In this document: in pieces, positions 22,742-33,048 of the stretch
How positions within the stretch are numbered: position 1 is the stretch's first letter
Layout of the letters: every line of letters begins with the position of its first letter
Assembly (NCBI GenBank): GCA_037957365.1
Contig: JARHVA010004090.1
Location: 1,087,001 to 1,151,000 of the forward strand
Origin: Torreya grandis
Taxonomy: Eukaryota; Streptophyta; Pinopsida; Cupressales; Taxaceae
DNA: 64,000 bases
Direction of reading: 5' to 3'
The notes under the pieces: generated by a model
Told to the model about the DNA's origin: nothing
The model's input: only the letters and a program-made list of their open reading frames with translations
The model's database searches: none
Translations under genes and position numbers: made by a program

Positions 22742-24721
22742 ATGGGTACTTCCAGTACTCAGAAACAGTGGGACAAGGATATGGAGAAGCTGAAACAAAG
22801 TTTGAAGAGGATGAATGAATTACTTTCACTCCCTACAATAGAAGACAAATTAGTACGATGTATGACATCCATTTTTAAAGGGTCCACATCACAAAACAAG
22901 AAGGAAGATGAGGTTGATCAGCTTTCTCATGCACTGGAGGATACTCAAAATTATTTGGTGTGTACTCAGTTGGCTTTCTAGGATTTTGAGAGACATGTGG
23001 ATGAGTTTTGTCTTAAGGTGAGCTCAGTTCAGGAGTTAGCACATGTGGCAGGGACTCAACTTTCATTTATAGTCAGGTCACATGTTGATGATGATATGAG
23101 TATGTCTAGCATTCACACTCTAGATTTAGAGATTGTAAAAGAGTCCTAGGATCCAATTATTGTAGATGACACCCAGGAGAATGTAGTGGACAATTTTGAG
23201 GACTTAGTTTCATTGGCAGTTCCTTGTGGCACTGAGGAGTTGGATAGTGATGCTACAATTTTTGATACTCTGTATGTTGATACGAGCTTTGGAGTTGATT
23301 CACAAAGTATGGATGGTAGTACTCCAGAGATAAATAATTTTGAGTCTACTCTTTTGGACAGTGCATCAAAGGAGGATTATAGGAGACAATCTCGCCAGCG
23401 CCATCATGTGTCTAGTCAGTTGAGAGTTAGTGAGAGAGACATTGCTATCACTTGCAAGCATTTTGGTGCTACTCATCAGTTGTTAGCAGTTTATGGATGG
23501 GGTTCTCCTACTAGTAATGAGTGGGGAGGTAATTATTTCTCCTTGACAGAGATCCATTCTTTAAGGGAGGCTATCCAGATTTTGAGATAGGATTATATGC
23601 AGTTGGTAGCCGACAGAGATTATCTTATGGAGTGGGGCAGCACAGCGTATGATGCATTATTGGCCATGGAAGATAAGGTGAGTGAGCTTACTTAGCAGCT
23701 CGAGGGGACTTCTAATGTTCTTGAGAGTACACAGTTGGCTTTGGAAGAGTCACAGTTTCATTTGGCTGAGGCGACCATGGAGTTGGACCGTTTGCAGTCT
23801 TTACCAGCCCCAAACCTAGTTCATTTGTATATTGAGGTGGTTGGTGGTAAGTATGTTCCTACAATTGTTGCTGAGGAACATGTTGTTGGGGTTGACACAC
23901 GTGTTCAGGATTTGGGAGTACCTGGTCCTGATGAGTTTGGGATACCAGTGGAGTCCAGTCTCCAGATTGATTCTTCTCACACAGATGACAATGTGGTATA
24001 GTTGGTTGTGCCACCTTTACAGAGGGATCAGTGGTGGTGTGTGGGGGAGTATGTTGATGCTTTTGCATATAATTTTTACTGCACTAAATCATTCATGGAG
24101 TATTTTTTGGATAGTGTAGGTGTTCGTCTAGACCCACATAAAGTGACAGAAGGTGTTCTCATCCGAGGTGCTAGTGCTATTAGTAGATTGGGTAGGGAGA
24201 TTATAGTGATCCTTTCTACTATGCTACCTCACAAGGATTTTGAGACAGGGCTTGTTGAGTGGGTTGCACAGGGTCCTATCTAGCCTATAACGAATCAGAG
24301 TCAGACATTGGATCCATCTATTGATTCCCAATTCGGTATTAGTGAGCTAGTAACAGAGTTTACGAGTTCCTACCAGCATCATACAGTGGGGTATGCTCAT
24401 TATTTTTCTTTTGACCCAGAGATAGTAGATTTGATTTCACACAGGTGTAGATCAGCTCCAGTTTATTACCATACATTACGGGATAGATTGGCACCATCTT
24501 TTGTAGATGGAAGTGGTAGTTGCAAGTTACACAACCTGTAGTATCGATACATCCTAGGCAGTTGTGATTTTAGAGATTGGTTGAGTTGCATTTGCCAGTT
24601 TGATTGTGGATTCCTCTTGGTTATATTTCAAAGGATATTACAAGAGCTTGCATTGATTGTCATCACTATAGATCATGAATACATTTGGGATCCAGGTGGA
24701 TTGATTGGTTTGTTGTTCTGA
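22742..24721 (+). pseudogene. N4 ORF, 659 codons, unknown function, seven in-frame TAG codons
   Basis: One frame runs from ATG 22742 (19 bp after the leader repeat) to TGA 24719-24721 with no frameshift. Only TAG codons interrupt it, at 22979, 23147, 23588, 23693, 23999, 24281 and 24539 (codons 80, 136, 283, 318, 420, 514, 600). Every one could come from CAG. N-terminal part is Lys/Glu-rich and helical (MEKLKQSLKRMNELL); an acidic part follows (codons 120-200), then an Arg-rich run YRRQSRQRHH (~215-225). A coiled-coil-like segment (~318-355, LALEESQFHLAEATMELDRL) resembles an N-terminal one (~58-85). The C-terminal third has hydrophobic/aromatic stretches. No Gag zinc knuckle, protease, RT, RNase H or integrase motif. 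It may be a divergent Gag or a captured host gene; I do not recognise it. Confidence 0.8.
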
Positions 24722-24741
24722 GATTGCTTGGGGACAAGCAA

Positions 24742-24758
24742 TTTCAGGAGGGGCGGAT
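24742..24758 (+). promoter_or_regulatory. N4 polypurine tract
   Basis: TTTCAGGAGGGGCGGAT lies directly before the 3' LTR start TGTCATG, preceded by GGGGACAAGCAA. It would prime plus-strand synthesis. Confidence 0.8.
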
Positions 24759-26119
24759 TGTCATGTCCCCTTTTCAGTTGACATCTTTAGACTTGATGAT
24801 TAGCCTATTATGCAACCCTTGTAGGCTGACATGATGGATAGAGGGTCTTGATGGAGCTTGGCTTGGCTTCGATTAGCATAATTTATATAGTTGGCTTTTA
24901 TTCAAGCTCTTTTAAGACACATTTGCTTGAGCTCCTATTATTTAGGGATATTTGACATGCAGCAGACCACCCTTATTTTGGTATGGTCATGTGCAGAATT
25001 ACTCCCTGATTCAATAGCTTCAGTCAGTTTGAGGATCCAACATATATTGAGGGAGATATTAATATTTGATTGATTTAATCAAATATTAATTATTTGACCT
25101 ATTTTTAATTATGAAACCCTAATTCTTAATTATGAAAACCTAATTAGGGCAAGCACACCTTTTTGGAGGATATAAGGGTTTCTTATTGGAGGGAGGCAAA
25201 TTATGATATGATGATTATTGATTATTGATTGTTGAAGAATTCTTCTGAGAAGACTGAGCGAAGGGTTCTAGGATTCCATTTGCATTAGAGAACATCCACT
25301 CTTCAGTGTGTGTAATTCAAAGGTTGTGAGATATTAGTTGATCTATTTCCAGTTCGAGGGATAGCTTCATATAGAGGTTATCACAGAGGTTTACAAGTAT
25401 TTATTTCATTAGGTTTTGTTTGAGTAATTGTTCAAAATAAAGATCTTCCATATTAGTCCATATTTCTTTAGATCTGGAGTACAACATACAAGTTGCACTA
25501 ATTTATATTAGCTTTTGTATGGGATCCATACAGATCCGTACAAATCCATACCATTCTACATCAGGCTGGACAACTCCATGGGAAGCACAGAGATCGACAT
25601 TGGCAGTCCAGTGACCGACATTAATTGACTTAGGAACTGACTTCGGTAGGATATTGATCGACATCAGCCGACCTAGGTCATCAGAGACTGACATCGACAG
25701 TTTTTCACAGTGTTATACCACTGACAGTGGTAGAATAACTGATGATGGTGACTATGTTTTTAACACAACCTGAGACAGACCAGAGATCTAGGGTTTATTT
25801 CTAGTTTGTGGAAAATTTAGGATTTTTTAAGACAGTATTTTTAATATTCTTTATATGCATGATAGAGGACTTTATATGTAATCATCTAGACAAGTAATAA
25901 GATCTTTGATTTTCCAATTGAGAGATTATACTGTGATTTATTTATCTATTTGAATTTATCCTCAAAATCGTATCTTTATTAATGCAAAATATCAAAAAGG
26001 GTAAAATATAGAAAATCAATTCAAAATATCCAGCTTCAGAATTTGAGGGAAATTGGGGATATTACAATGGTATCAAAACTTTTGTCTTTCTACAGTCCCT
26101 ATTGGTTGGGGATATTACA
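24759..26119 (+). repeat. N4 3' LTR
   Basis: 1361 bp, collinear with the 5' LTR apart from small indels (an 11-bp one near 25370 is visible). Same CCGAC motif cluster at about 25560-25745 and the same internal end-plus-PBS copy near 26056-26077. Confidence 0.92.
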
Positions 26120-26256
26120 TCATCACCTTTGAAATATTCAATAGGCATTTCATGAACTTCTTCAGTGGATAGAAAGTAGTTACCCATGCCTAAAGATTCA
26201 AACAAAATTTGAGCTTCAGGTGCTGATGATTGGGTGACTACATATTTTGTTTCTTT

Positions 26257-26775
26257 TTAAGGAAGCAATCTTTTCATGACACCTTTGACTAGGATTCTTA
26301 CCTCAGACAAGTCCATGTTTAATTTTCCACCAACATCTTTGCATAAATTTTGGCCAAGAAGGATGCCATAAGATGCTGGGACATTAGCCACCAAGACAGT
26401 CATCTTGATTCTTTTGTTTGGGAACATTGAACATGCAAATTGGGCATCCTTAATTTTCCCCAGCAATGGTACTTGCTTATTTTCCAAGGGAAAACATCTA
26501 CCAAATGTCCTAGTTAGTCTATGGCCAAGGGATTCAACCACTTTGGTAGGCATGACATTGTCTGAAGATCTAAAATCAATGATACAATTGTTTAGCTGAT
26601 ATCCATTTATTAACAGGGATACGTAGAAAGGCTCTATTTTCCTGAGAGCAATAGGAAGAGCAATGACAAGATTGTTTGGGATAGACATGTTCCTTAAGGG
26701 ATCATGAGTTTCTTTCTTAGCTTCTTGTCTTGCTAGGATGTTTTGGTTCTTCACACATTGAACCAATTTATCCAA
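26257..26775 (-). pseudogene. T3 aspartic protease
   Basis: 172 uninterrupted codons on the minus strand. The active-site loop reads NCIIDFRSSDNVMP; family members have D-x-G-A/S, so the Gly is replaced by Arg and activity is doubtful. The conserved C-terminal block ASYGILLGQNLCKDVGG follows. Upstream residues LRKIEPFYVSLLINGYQLN are the typical entry to the domain. It would cleave Gag-Pol. Its reading frame leads on toward aRH, now separated by N4. Confidence 0.85.
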
Positions 26776-28440
26776 CTGATCAGGGTTAGACTATAGGAAT
26801 TCAAATTTAGACATTTGAACTTTGGATTTCTTTATATGATCAATAATGTCAAATTTCTAAAATGAGCTAGGAATAGAGGATGAGAGCTCATCCTTTTGAT
26901 TCTTGGCAGGCGAGAACTGGACTGCAGATTTGAAGTAGAAGGTGCAGGGGTATTTGGTGTACTCACCTTTCTTGTAGTCATCAAATCTTTTCGCTGGAAG
27001 GGCATAGTACTTCCACACTTAGAAATTGAGATTTTTGGTTGAGGTCACTCCTCCGTCTTCTCTTTATCAGCTTCCTATGCTAATTGATTCTTAGACCAGG
27101 TGAACATAGCATATGATCCCTCTATTGCATTACCTTCACTTCTAAGTTCATCCTGATAGTTTAGGAAACCAATGTTGGAGTTGCTAGCTAATTCTTCTTC
27201 TTCCTCAATGAAGAGATTAATATCATCTTTAGGGTCAACTCAGGCTAGAATGAGAAACCTGAGTCAGCTTCAAGATATCCAACCATTGAGTTGGTTGGAG
27301 GTGCTTTAATGGCAAGGTTCCTTTGTGGAGGAGGAAGATGATTCAACTACACTTGACCCCTAGCAGCATTACCTTGGTATGTCTGATTCTAGAACATCCT
27401 CCTTGGGATATCTCTATATGAAGGAGTGGATGATGTCCCTTGGGCCATTTGTCTTTTGAGAGCTAACAATTCATTTTCCAGCTTCTACACCATGGGATCA
27501 ATAGTGGTTATAGATGAGTAATAAAAAGATGAAGAATATTTACCTTTGTTTGGATCTCTCCTTATCTTCCCAGCCAAGATAAGGTCATCTTCTACCTCAG
27601 TAGCCAAGTCTCGAGCTCGAGTAAGGTCTATTTGGCACGTCTCAGTAAAAAACTCACTTCAGGCAGTTGTGAGTTGATGAAGAAGCACTTCAAGTTTTTG
27701 GGGGTCAGCTGAGCGATTGCAGGGATCTTGTTCCTCAACTTATCAAATTTGGTGATGAAATCCTCATTGGTTCATGCGGTTCCTTCTTCATTTTTGTGAG
27801 CTAGGCTAGAAGGGCATGTGCATCTTCTACAAGTTTGAATCTAGCTTCAAACTTAGCTTTGAGTGTGTCCCAATCAGTCACTGATCTAGCCTATAGATGG
27901 TAGAACCAATCTGTAGTAGTACATTGCAATGTCTCCATGAATAGTGTGATTGCCACGTCCTCAAATTCCATGCCTATCACACTACAGGCTATGCTAAAGG
28001 CTATAATGTGTTCATTAGGGTGAGCCTTTTCATCACCAAATAATTTAGGGAAATTCTTCCTTAAACTGCATGGAAGCTCATGCAGGGGTGGAGTAAGATT
28101 GAGTGGGCCAAAAGAGTTACCCTAAGCACCTAGAACTACCATGAGTGGATTATTGAAAGTAGGGATAACAAATTTGGGTGGTTTATGTATAGGTAAAGTT
28201 CTGTTAATAGCAAAAAAAGTAGCTTTGCCTTGTGTTGGTGACCTGGTGTTGGTAGGAGGAAGACTCTTGGTTCGTTGAAGGTGAGGTTGTGGAGGAAACA
28301 ACTCAAAATTGCTCTGTTGCACCAACTCAAAAATAGGGTCAACAACACCTTGGGCTTTTTGGCTTTTGGTATAGTGTGAAGTTTCCAGATTGTAGAACAA
28401 AAACAGGAAAGAACCGATCTTACTTCAGCTTGAAACTTGA
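26776..28440 (-). pseudogene. T3 gag remnant
   Basis: From 28400 to 28122 a proline-rich open stretch (LFPPQPHLQRTKSLPPTNTR) leads into the Gag core at about 28020-27780: GMEFEDVAITLFMETLQCTT, DWFYHL-stop-ARSVTDWDTLKA and FKLVEDAHALLA-stop-LTKMKKE. This matches the plant retrotransposon Gag domain; both internal stops are TAG where the family commonly has Gln. Beyond 27770 frames shift repeatedly. I see no clear zinc knuckle in the decayed 27700-26800 part, which encodes an acidic stretch (FIEEEEELASNSN). Confidence 0.75.
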
Positions 28441-28460
28441 GGCCTCAAATTGTGCATTTA

Positions 28461-28480
28461 ATCCCCTGTAGAGTCACCAA
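28461..28480 (-). promoter_or_regulatory. T3 primer binding site
   Basis: Minus strand TTGGTGACTCTACAGGGGAT, 4 bases from the LTR end. Same class as the H5 site; the TGGTGACTC start differs from the tRNA-iMet site used by N4, C7 and F8. The cognate tRNA was not checked; Tat elements often use tRNA-Arg. Confidence 0.8.
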
Positions 28481-28484
28481 AAAC

Positions 28485-31267
28485 TATTGGTTGAATATTT
28501 TGTCGATCAACATACTGATAAAAAATAGGTCTGATCATCCAAAGTAGGAAGATTAGTTGTCCAAATGTGTAGGTTTATCACATTAGAAGGGGACTGATTT
28601 CTCCTCTCATCAAGGGGAGGTTCCCTATAGATAGGCTATATATATAAACAAAAAATAATACTTAGGGGTAGGACAAACCATCCATCTCTCTTTTTTTAGA
28701 GATGATGCATGTAGATCAAAGGAAAAACTCAAAGGAAATGACAAACAACACTCCTCTTCTTTTAGGAGTACTATTTAGCTAGCCATGAGAGTACTCTTGG
28801 TAGTAACAATAAAATGTAACAAACGATGTAGTAACCAACAAATTGAGATGCAACACAAAGTCTCCACCTGAATTGCTCAAGAGAGAGATACAAAGAACAA
28901 TGGGGGCACAAAGTCATCCCAAGGTCCTTTACATAGGAAAAAGAAAATACAAAGACACTGAAGGTACTTGTGGGGGCACAAAGTTGTCCCACTATTGGTC
29001 TTCAAGACACCTTTATAACCACTTCTACTAGTTTTGCTTGTTAAATCAAATAAACAAGAATGCTTCTAGGAAATAGACATATGAATAATTCCCTAAATAA
29101 CACAAGCTATTTCCAGCACAAAGTCTGAAAAGGTCACTCACTTTCTTAATCAAATGAAGAAAATGATTAATAATCTGAGCTCAAAGTCTCAGTAAATGCC
29201 TTTCAATTTTAGGTAGAGTTTTTGCTTCTATGGAAGAAAAGATCCTCATAACAATCAGAGAGATTACAATATATAAAGGTTGAGAGAAGTTTGGCACATT
29301 TATCCCATGGAATAGCTCATGCTGCACATGCAATGCTTTGAATGCACTTTTAGTTCTATATATTAACTCGACTGTCATCTCCTGAAACTGAATGATTCTC
29401 TTAGTTCCCTCTCTTTATTGCACCATTGTTCACTTTCCCTTTATTCCCAATAATGTTTTGTCTTTTAAAGGCTTGAGAAATCTGCATCCATGTTTCTAGG
29501 TTCAAGAGGTCTATCAGATCTAAACACTGTGTTGACACTCCATATCTTTAGTATTATTTCCTCTGCTTCACAGTGATTAGTGCTCTCACACTTAAGTCTA
29601 CAAAAATAAACAGATACTTCATTGTCACCAATTTTGCATCCTTAGATCTGCCATCATTTGAAAAATATCTCATGCATGGATATTTCTAGTTCTTTTCTTC
29701 ATCGTTCCTCCCTTTCTGACTATTAAATTAGGTCCTTAAATTGCCTCTCTATTCTTTAGTTACTTTTCACTAAAAAATTGACATGTGGTAGCATCCACTT
29801 AGAATCAGGTGAGGACACGTGGCAGCTTCCACTACTATTAGAGGCTTTAGAAACATATTTTATGAGTTCAACGGAAGATGACACATGGCAGTTTCTGCTG
29901 TGGTTTGAAAATTCTTAGGAGAAGCTTATAAACTTGATCGAAGCTCAGACACAGACATGTGTCACTCTTCACATAGTTATAAATGAAAAGGTGGTAGATT
30001 TCACTTATATTTGGAGAGTCAGGCAGATGAAGACACATGGCACATTCCACTTTCTTCAATAGCTCACTGGGGGTCCACCATAGTCTTTATGAAAACCAGA
30101 AGTAGGAGGGAGAAATTACAGAGATTGACACTTGTTAGCTTCTTCTAAACTTTTGTAAGGGACAAGTGGCACATTCCATAGCTTCTTTGAGAAATGTTTA
30201 TTGATAGAGGCTTTGAAGCCTATTAGAAATTCAGAATCATGGATGCAGACATGTGTCGCTCTCTATGGAGTTATAAATGAATAGGTGGTAGCTTTTGCTT
30301 GCCTTTTGAGAATCCTATGGAGGTTGACACATGGAAACATCAGCTATGATTTTGACAAAGGACATGTGGTAGTATCGATTGCATTTTAGAAACACTATAG
30401 AACTATGTGGAACTCATTTGGATTCATGTAAATGATGCCACTTGTCAGCCTCCATTGATTTCTACAAGGGAGACATGGCACAGTCTGAATACATTTGTTA
30501 TTAAAGTAGATGCAGACACTTGGCACATTTCACTTCATTTAGCCACTCATCCCTGGGCCCACCATGGTCTTTACTCAAAATAGTGAAGCTAAGGGAAGAG
30601 GCTACAGATATTCATACTTGGAGGCTCCCGACAAGCTTCAGCAGGGACAGGTGGTGTCTTTTGTTGTGATTAGAAACAAAGTGCAATGGGGATTGATAGA
30701 TGACATGTGGCAGCTTCTGCTTGACTCATTCTTTTTAGGGCACTCCTTTGAACCATTTTTATTGAACTGACCAATTGAACTAACTTTGGTTCAATGGTTT
30801 AATGTCTTTATTTTGGCTAAGTCCTTTTGATCTTCGTTAAACCAAACGTGTTGAACCTATTAAACCTTGAACCCATTGAACCTTGATGAAGCACTTAACT
30901 CTTATTGATTATGTTGAACCTTCAAACTTGTTGAACCCATTGAACCAAAATGGTTCAAGGTTCAATGGTTCGATGGTTGGATCCTTGCTTCGATGCTTGT
31001 TGATGAACATTTTTTGATTGAACCAAGGCACTGAACCAATCCTGAAAATGACTAAGTGTTGGAAACTAATTCTTTTGATTGAACCTCCCTGTAGAAGCCT
31101 TTGAACCTATTGAACCATTAGTCTTTTGACTAAAAAGGCTTGAATAATTCCCAATTTTGAAATCTTAGAATAATTTTTTGAAATGAGAAGAGATATTTTG
31201 GTCTTTGCAAGACCAAAATAACTTATATGTTGTCCTAAAAATGAGTGAAATTTTTTGGGGGATAATA
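28485..31267 (-). repeat. T3 5' LTR
   Basis: 2783 bp; collinear with 14722-17488. On the minus strand the order from its start is TTGAACC array, CACGTGG-like array, promoter-like region and end. Non-coding. Confidence 0.9.
28637..28646 (-). promoter_or_regulatory. Candidate TATA box of T3
   Basis: TATATATATA about 150 bp before the LTR end on the transcribed strand, followed by sequence well conserved in the other LTR. Position would give a long U3 (~2.6 kb) and a short R/U5 (~120 bp). Transcription start is not known. Confidence 0.35.
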
Positions 31268-31272
31268 AGTTT
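31268..31272. repeat. Target site duplication of T3, right copy
   Basis: AGTTT, pairs with AATTT at 14717-14721. Confidence 0.8.
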
Positions 31273-32962
31273 ATAGCTTCACTTCATGGGGCAATGGTGG
31301 ATCCAAAGGAATAGCTATCCTTTACATTTTTCAGCCACCTATTCAAAAATATTGGACACATAGTCTAAACATCAATCAACACATGTATGAACACCTTGAT
31401 TCACTTAGTGGGTGATGATGGAGCAAAAGGGACAGCCTTTGTATTCTTTAGTCACTCTCAGGGAATTGAGCACTCATCTCTGTTCATGATATTACTCTTG
31501 GTACAACATCATCCAACATTATTCAGCATCACAATAGGTTTTGTATTGGTTTACAAACTCAATGAGGTGTATTCAATCATTTTTATTTATCTCGCTATTA
31601 CCCAAATTTTTACATTCTTATTTTAGATATATCATATCTAGTAAGAAATTATCTACTCTTTATTTTCTCTTACAGATTCACACTTCATAGCATGCCCTCT
31701 CTATGCACACCCAACATCACACAACTTCATGAGATTCACCCTTACAGGGAAGTTAAGGTAATCTTTCTATTTTTATTTATCCTAGTATATATAATGAAAA
31801 AATTGGTAACTTCAGTATGACTTGTGACATCCATCCCATAGGTACCTCCTACTTGTTTTCATGACCCTTCTAGTCACCTTTTCACTCAATCCCAATCATC
31901 CATATAATTTCAAGACCTCTTTATAGCTTAGTCAAGACCCTTTTCCATGCTTATTCCATACCCCCTAGGTCCCATACCCTCTGGACAATAGCACCCAACT
32001 TGGACTATAGTGCTAGACCCTAGGGTGTCTCCTTTTTAACACTCATATCCAATCACATTTTAAGCCCAGATTACCGTGTTTTCTCCATTCTTCTTCTTCA
32101 TTGTGTTGGCCTAGTATGATTATATTTAACCCATGACCAATAGATACCTATAAAATCCTATTCAAATTTCATTTATAAGGGGTTGGAAAATATCATAAAG
32201 CAAGCAAGAATACAAGCAAGACTAATCAAGCATATTTACCTATTCTCTATATACAACCATCCAATACTATTTCCAACTTATTTCAATCCTTACACTAGTC
32301 CTTAGTCATCTCAAACATACTTAATTTAACATTTTTCATATTCATACACACTATTATGTAAAGCACATTAAGTTTGAGAACTATATATGTCATGATCCCT
32401 CTTCAAAGTATTGGTATGTAGGCAGTGTGCCCACATAAGAGGTGTGGAAACATATTCAATAAATCTTACACATACTAAACCCCCATCTTTCTCAAATTTG
32501 GTCAAATCTTAATAGAGTCTAGTGTTTAAAGATAAAATCAACTTTACAAAGAGCTCTATAGACTTCTAGCTATCGAAACGTCATAGACAAGGTCACACAA
32601 ACATACGAGTAAACCCCAAAAAGCTTAGATCTTTAGATAATGATATTAGAGATGAACTATAGCAAAAAACACTAGGGTATCCTATTTTTGGTGCTCTTAT
32701 CATTTCATCAAATGAAGGCCAGATCTTAATTTATGATAGTGTTTCAGTCTTAAATAGTGAATTTATAGCCTCTGTCTCAGTTTTATTAGTTAGTTAAGTC
32801 TTGTTTTCTTACCCTTATTACTATTTTTAGAAAAGTTAAAATTATAGTCAAATTATACAAATTAGTAGATTAAGTATTATATATTTCTCTACTAATTTTA
32901 CTACTCGGAATCTTTAACTAAATTAAAAATTATACACCAATATTCCTAAAATTGTTAAATCA
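31273..32962 (+). repeat. T1 3' LTR, segment c
   Basis: Matches the reverse complement of 7985 down to 6350 in T2, including two GGACAC-type motif sites (near 32022 and 32676 on the minus strand). It ends ..GTTAAATCA at 32962, the end of T1. ORFs here are not supported as genes. Confidence 0.8.
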
Positions 32963-33027
32963 ATCTCCAATAACCATTAGAAAGAAAAAAATAAAACTCA
33001 AAACAATATATATTTTTGAATTATTTT

Positions 33028-33044
33028 CCCCAACGGAGTCACCA
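33028..33044 (-). promoter_or_regulatory. H5 primer binding site: older Tat-type element (minus strand)
   Basis: Minus strand TGGTGACTCCGTTGGGG lies 4 bases after ..CCATCATCAACA, a plausible LTR end at 33049. H5 therefore has its 5' LTR to the right of 33049 and its leader to the left, into which T1 inserted at 32962/32963. The rest of H5 is outside the window on the left. Confidence 0.65.
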
Positions 33045-33048
33045 AATT

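Larger units (their letters stand above)
21293..26119 (+). mobile_element. N4: non-autonomous LTR retrotransposon with an unknown long ORF
   Basis: Flanked by a perfect target duplication TCATC (21288-21292 and 26120-26124). LTRs are 1350 bp (21293-22642) and 1361 bp (24759-26119), starting TGTCATGTCCCC and ending GGGGATATTACA. PBS TGGTATCAGAGC (22644-22655, tRNA-iMet type) and purine tract before the 3' LTR are intact. The internal region is only 2.1 kb and holds no protease, RT or integrase. LTR termini, PBS and purine tract resemble the chromovirus class (compare F8), so a chromovirus may have supplied enzymes in trans; that is inference. Confidence 0.92.
14722..31267 (-). mobile_element. 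T3: near-complete Tat-type Ty3/gypsy element (contains N4)
   Basis: 16.5 kb between target duplications; about 11.7 kb without N4. LTRs are 2767 bp (14722-17488) and 2783 bp (28485-31267), beginning TGTTGTCCCCC on the minus strand. PBS at 28480-28461. Coding order on the minus strand is gag, protease, archaeal-type RNase H, RT, native RNase H, integrase. The two LTRs are clearly similar along their whole length (about nine in ten bases by eye) and share the same internal arrays. It is the best preserved Tat element here, but stops interrupt most domains. Confidence 0.9.
1..32962 (+). mobile_element. T1: Tat-type Ty3/gypsy element, 5' truncated, split by T2 and T3
   Basis: Internal region runs from the window start to about 5744 with gag-like, protease, G-patch-like, RT, RNase H, second RNase H and integrase remnants in that order. 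A purine tract (about 5731-5744) and a 3' LTR follow. The LTR is in three pieces: 5745-6349, 13571-14721 and 31273-32962 (about 3.4 kb in total). The pieces were assigned because T2 carries an uninterrupted copy of the same LTR on the minus strand (9705 down to 6350), and its sequence passes smoothly across both breaks. The LTR ends in ..AAATCA at 32962, then enters leader sequence of an older element. The order with a second RNase H after RT fits the Tat lineage; family assignment is from motifs seen by eye. All genes are dead. Confidence 0.8.

Noticed and set aside
22742..24721. Amber recoding or suppression as explanation of the seven TAG codons in N4
   Set aside because: No nuclear TAG reassignment is known in plants, other regions in the window also have TAA and TGA, and CHG deamination explains the pattern more simply.
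30940..30980. Pol III B-box or tRNA-derived (SINE) sequence, from GGTTCAATGGTTCGATGG
   Set aside because: It is part of the TTGAACC heptamer array; no A-box, tRNA fold or SINE tail.
33028..33048. Assigning this PBS to T1, with 6365-9110 and its copies as a leader instead of LTR
   Set aside because: Orientation of the copies only becomes consistent when that sequence is the LTR of T1/T2; T2 has its own PBS-like site at 12361-12380, and the LTR end ..AAATCA recurs at 6350, 12381 and 32962.
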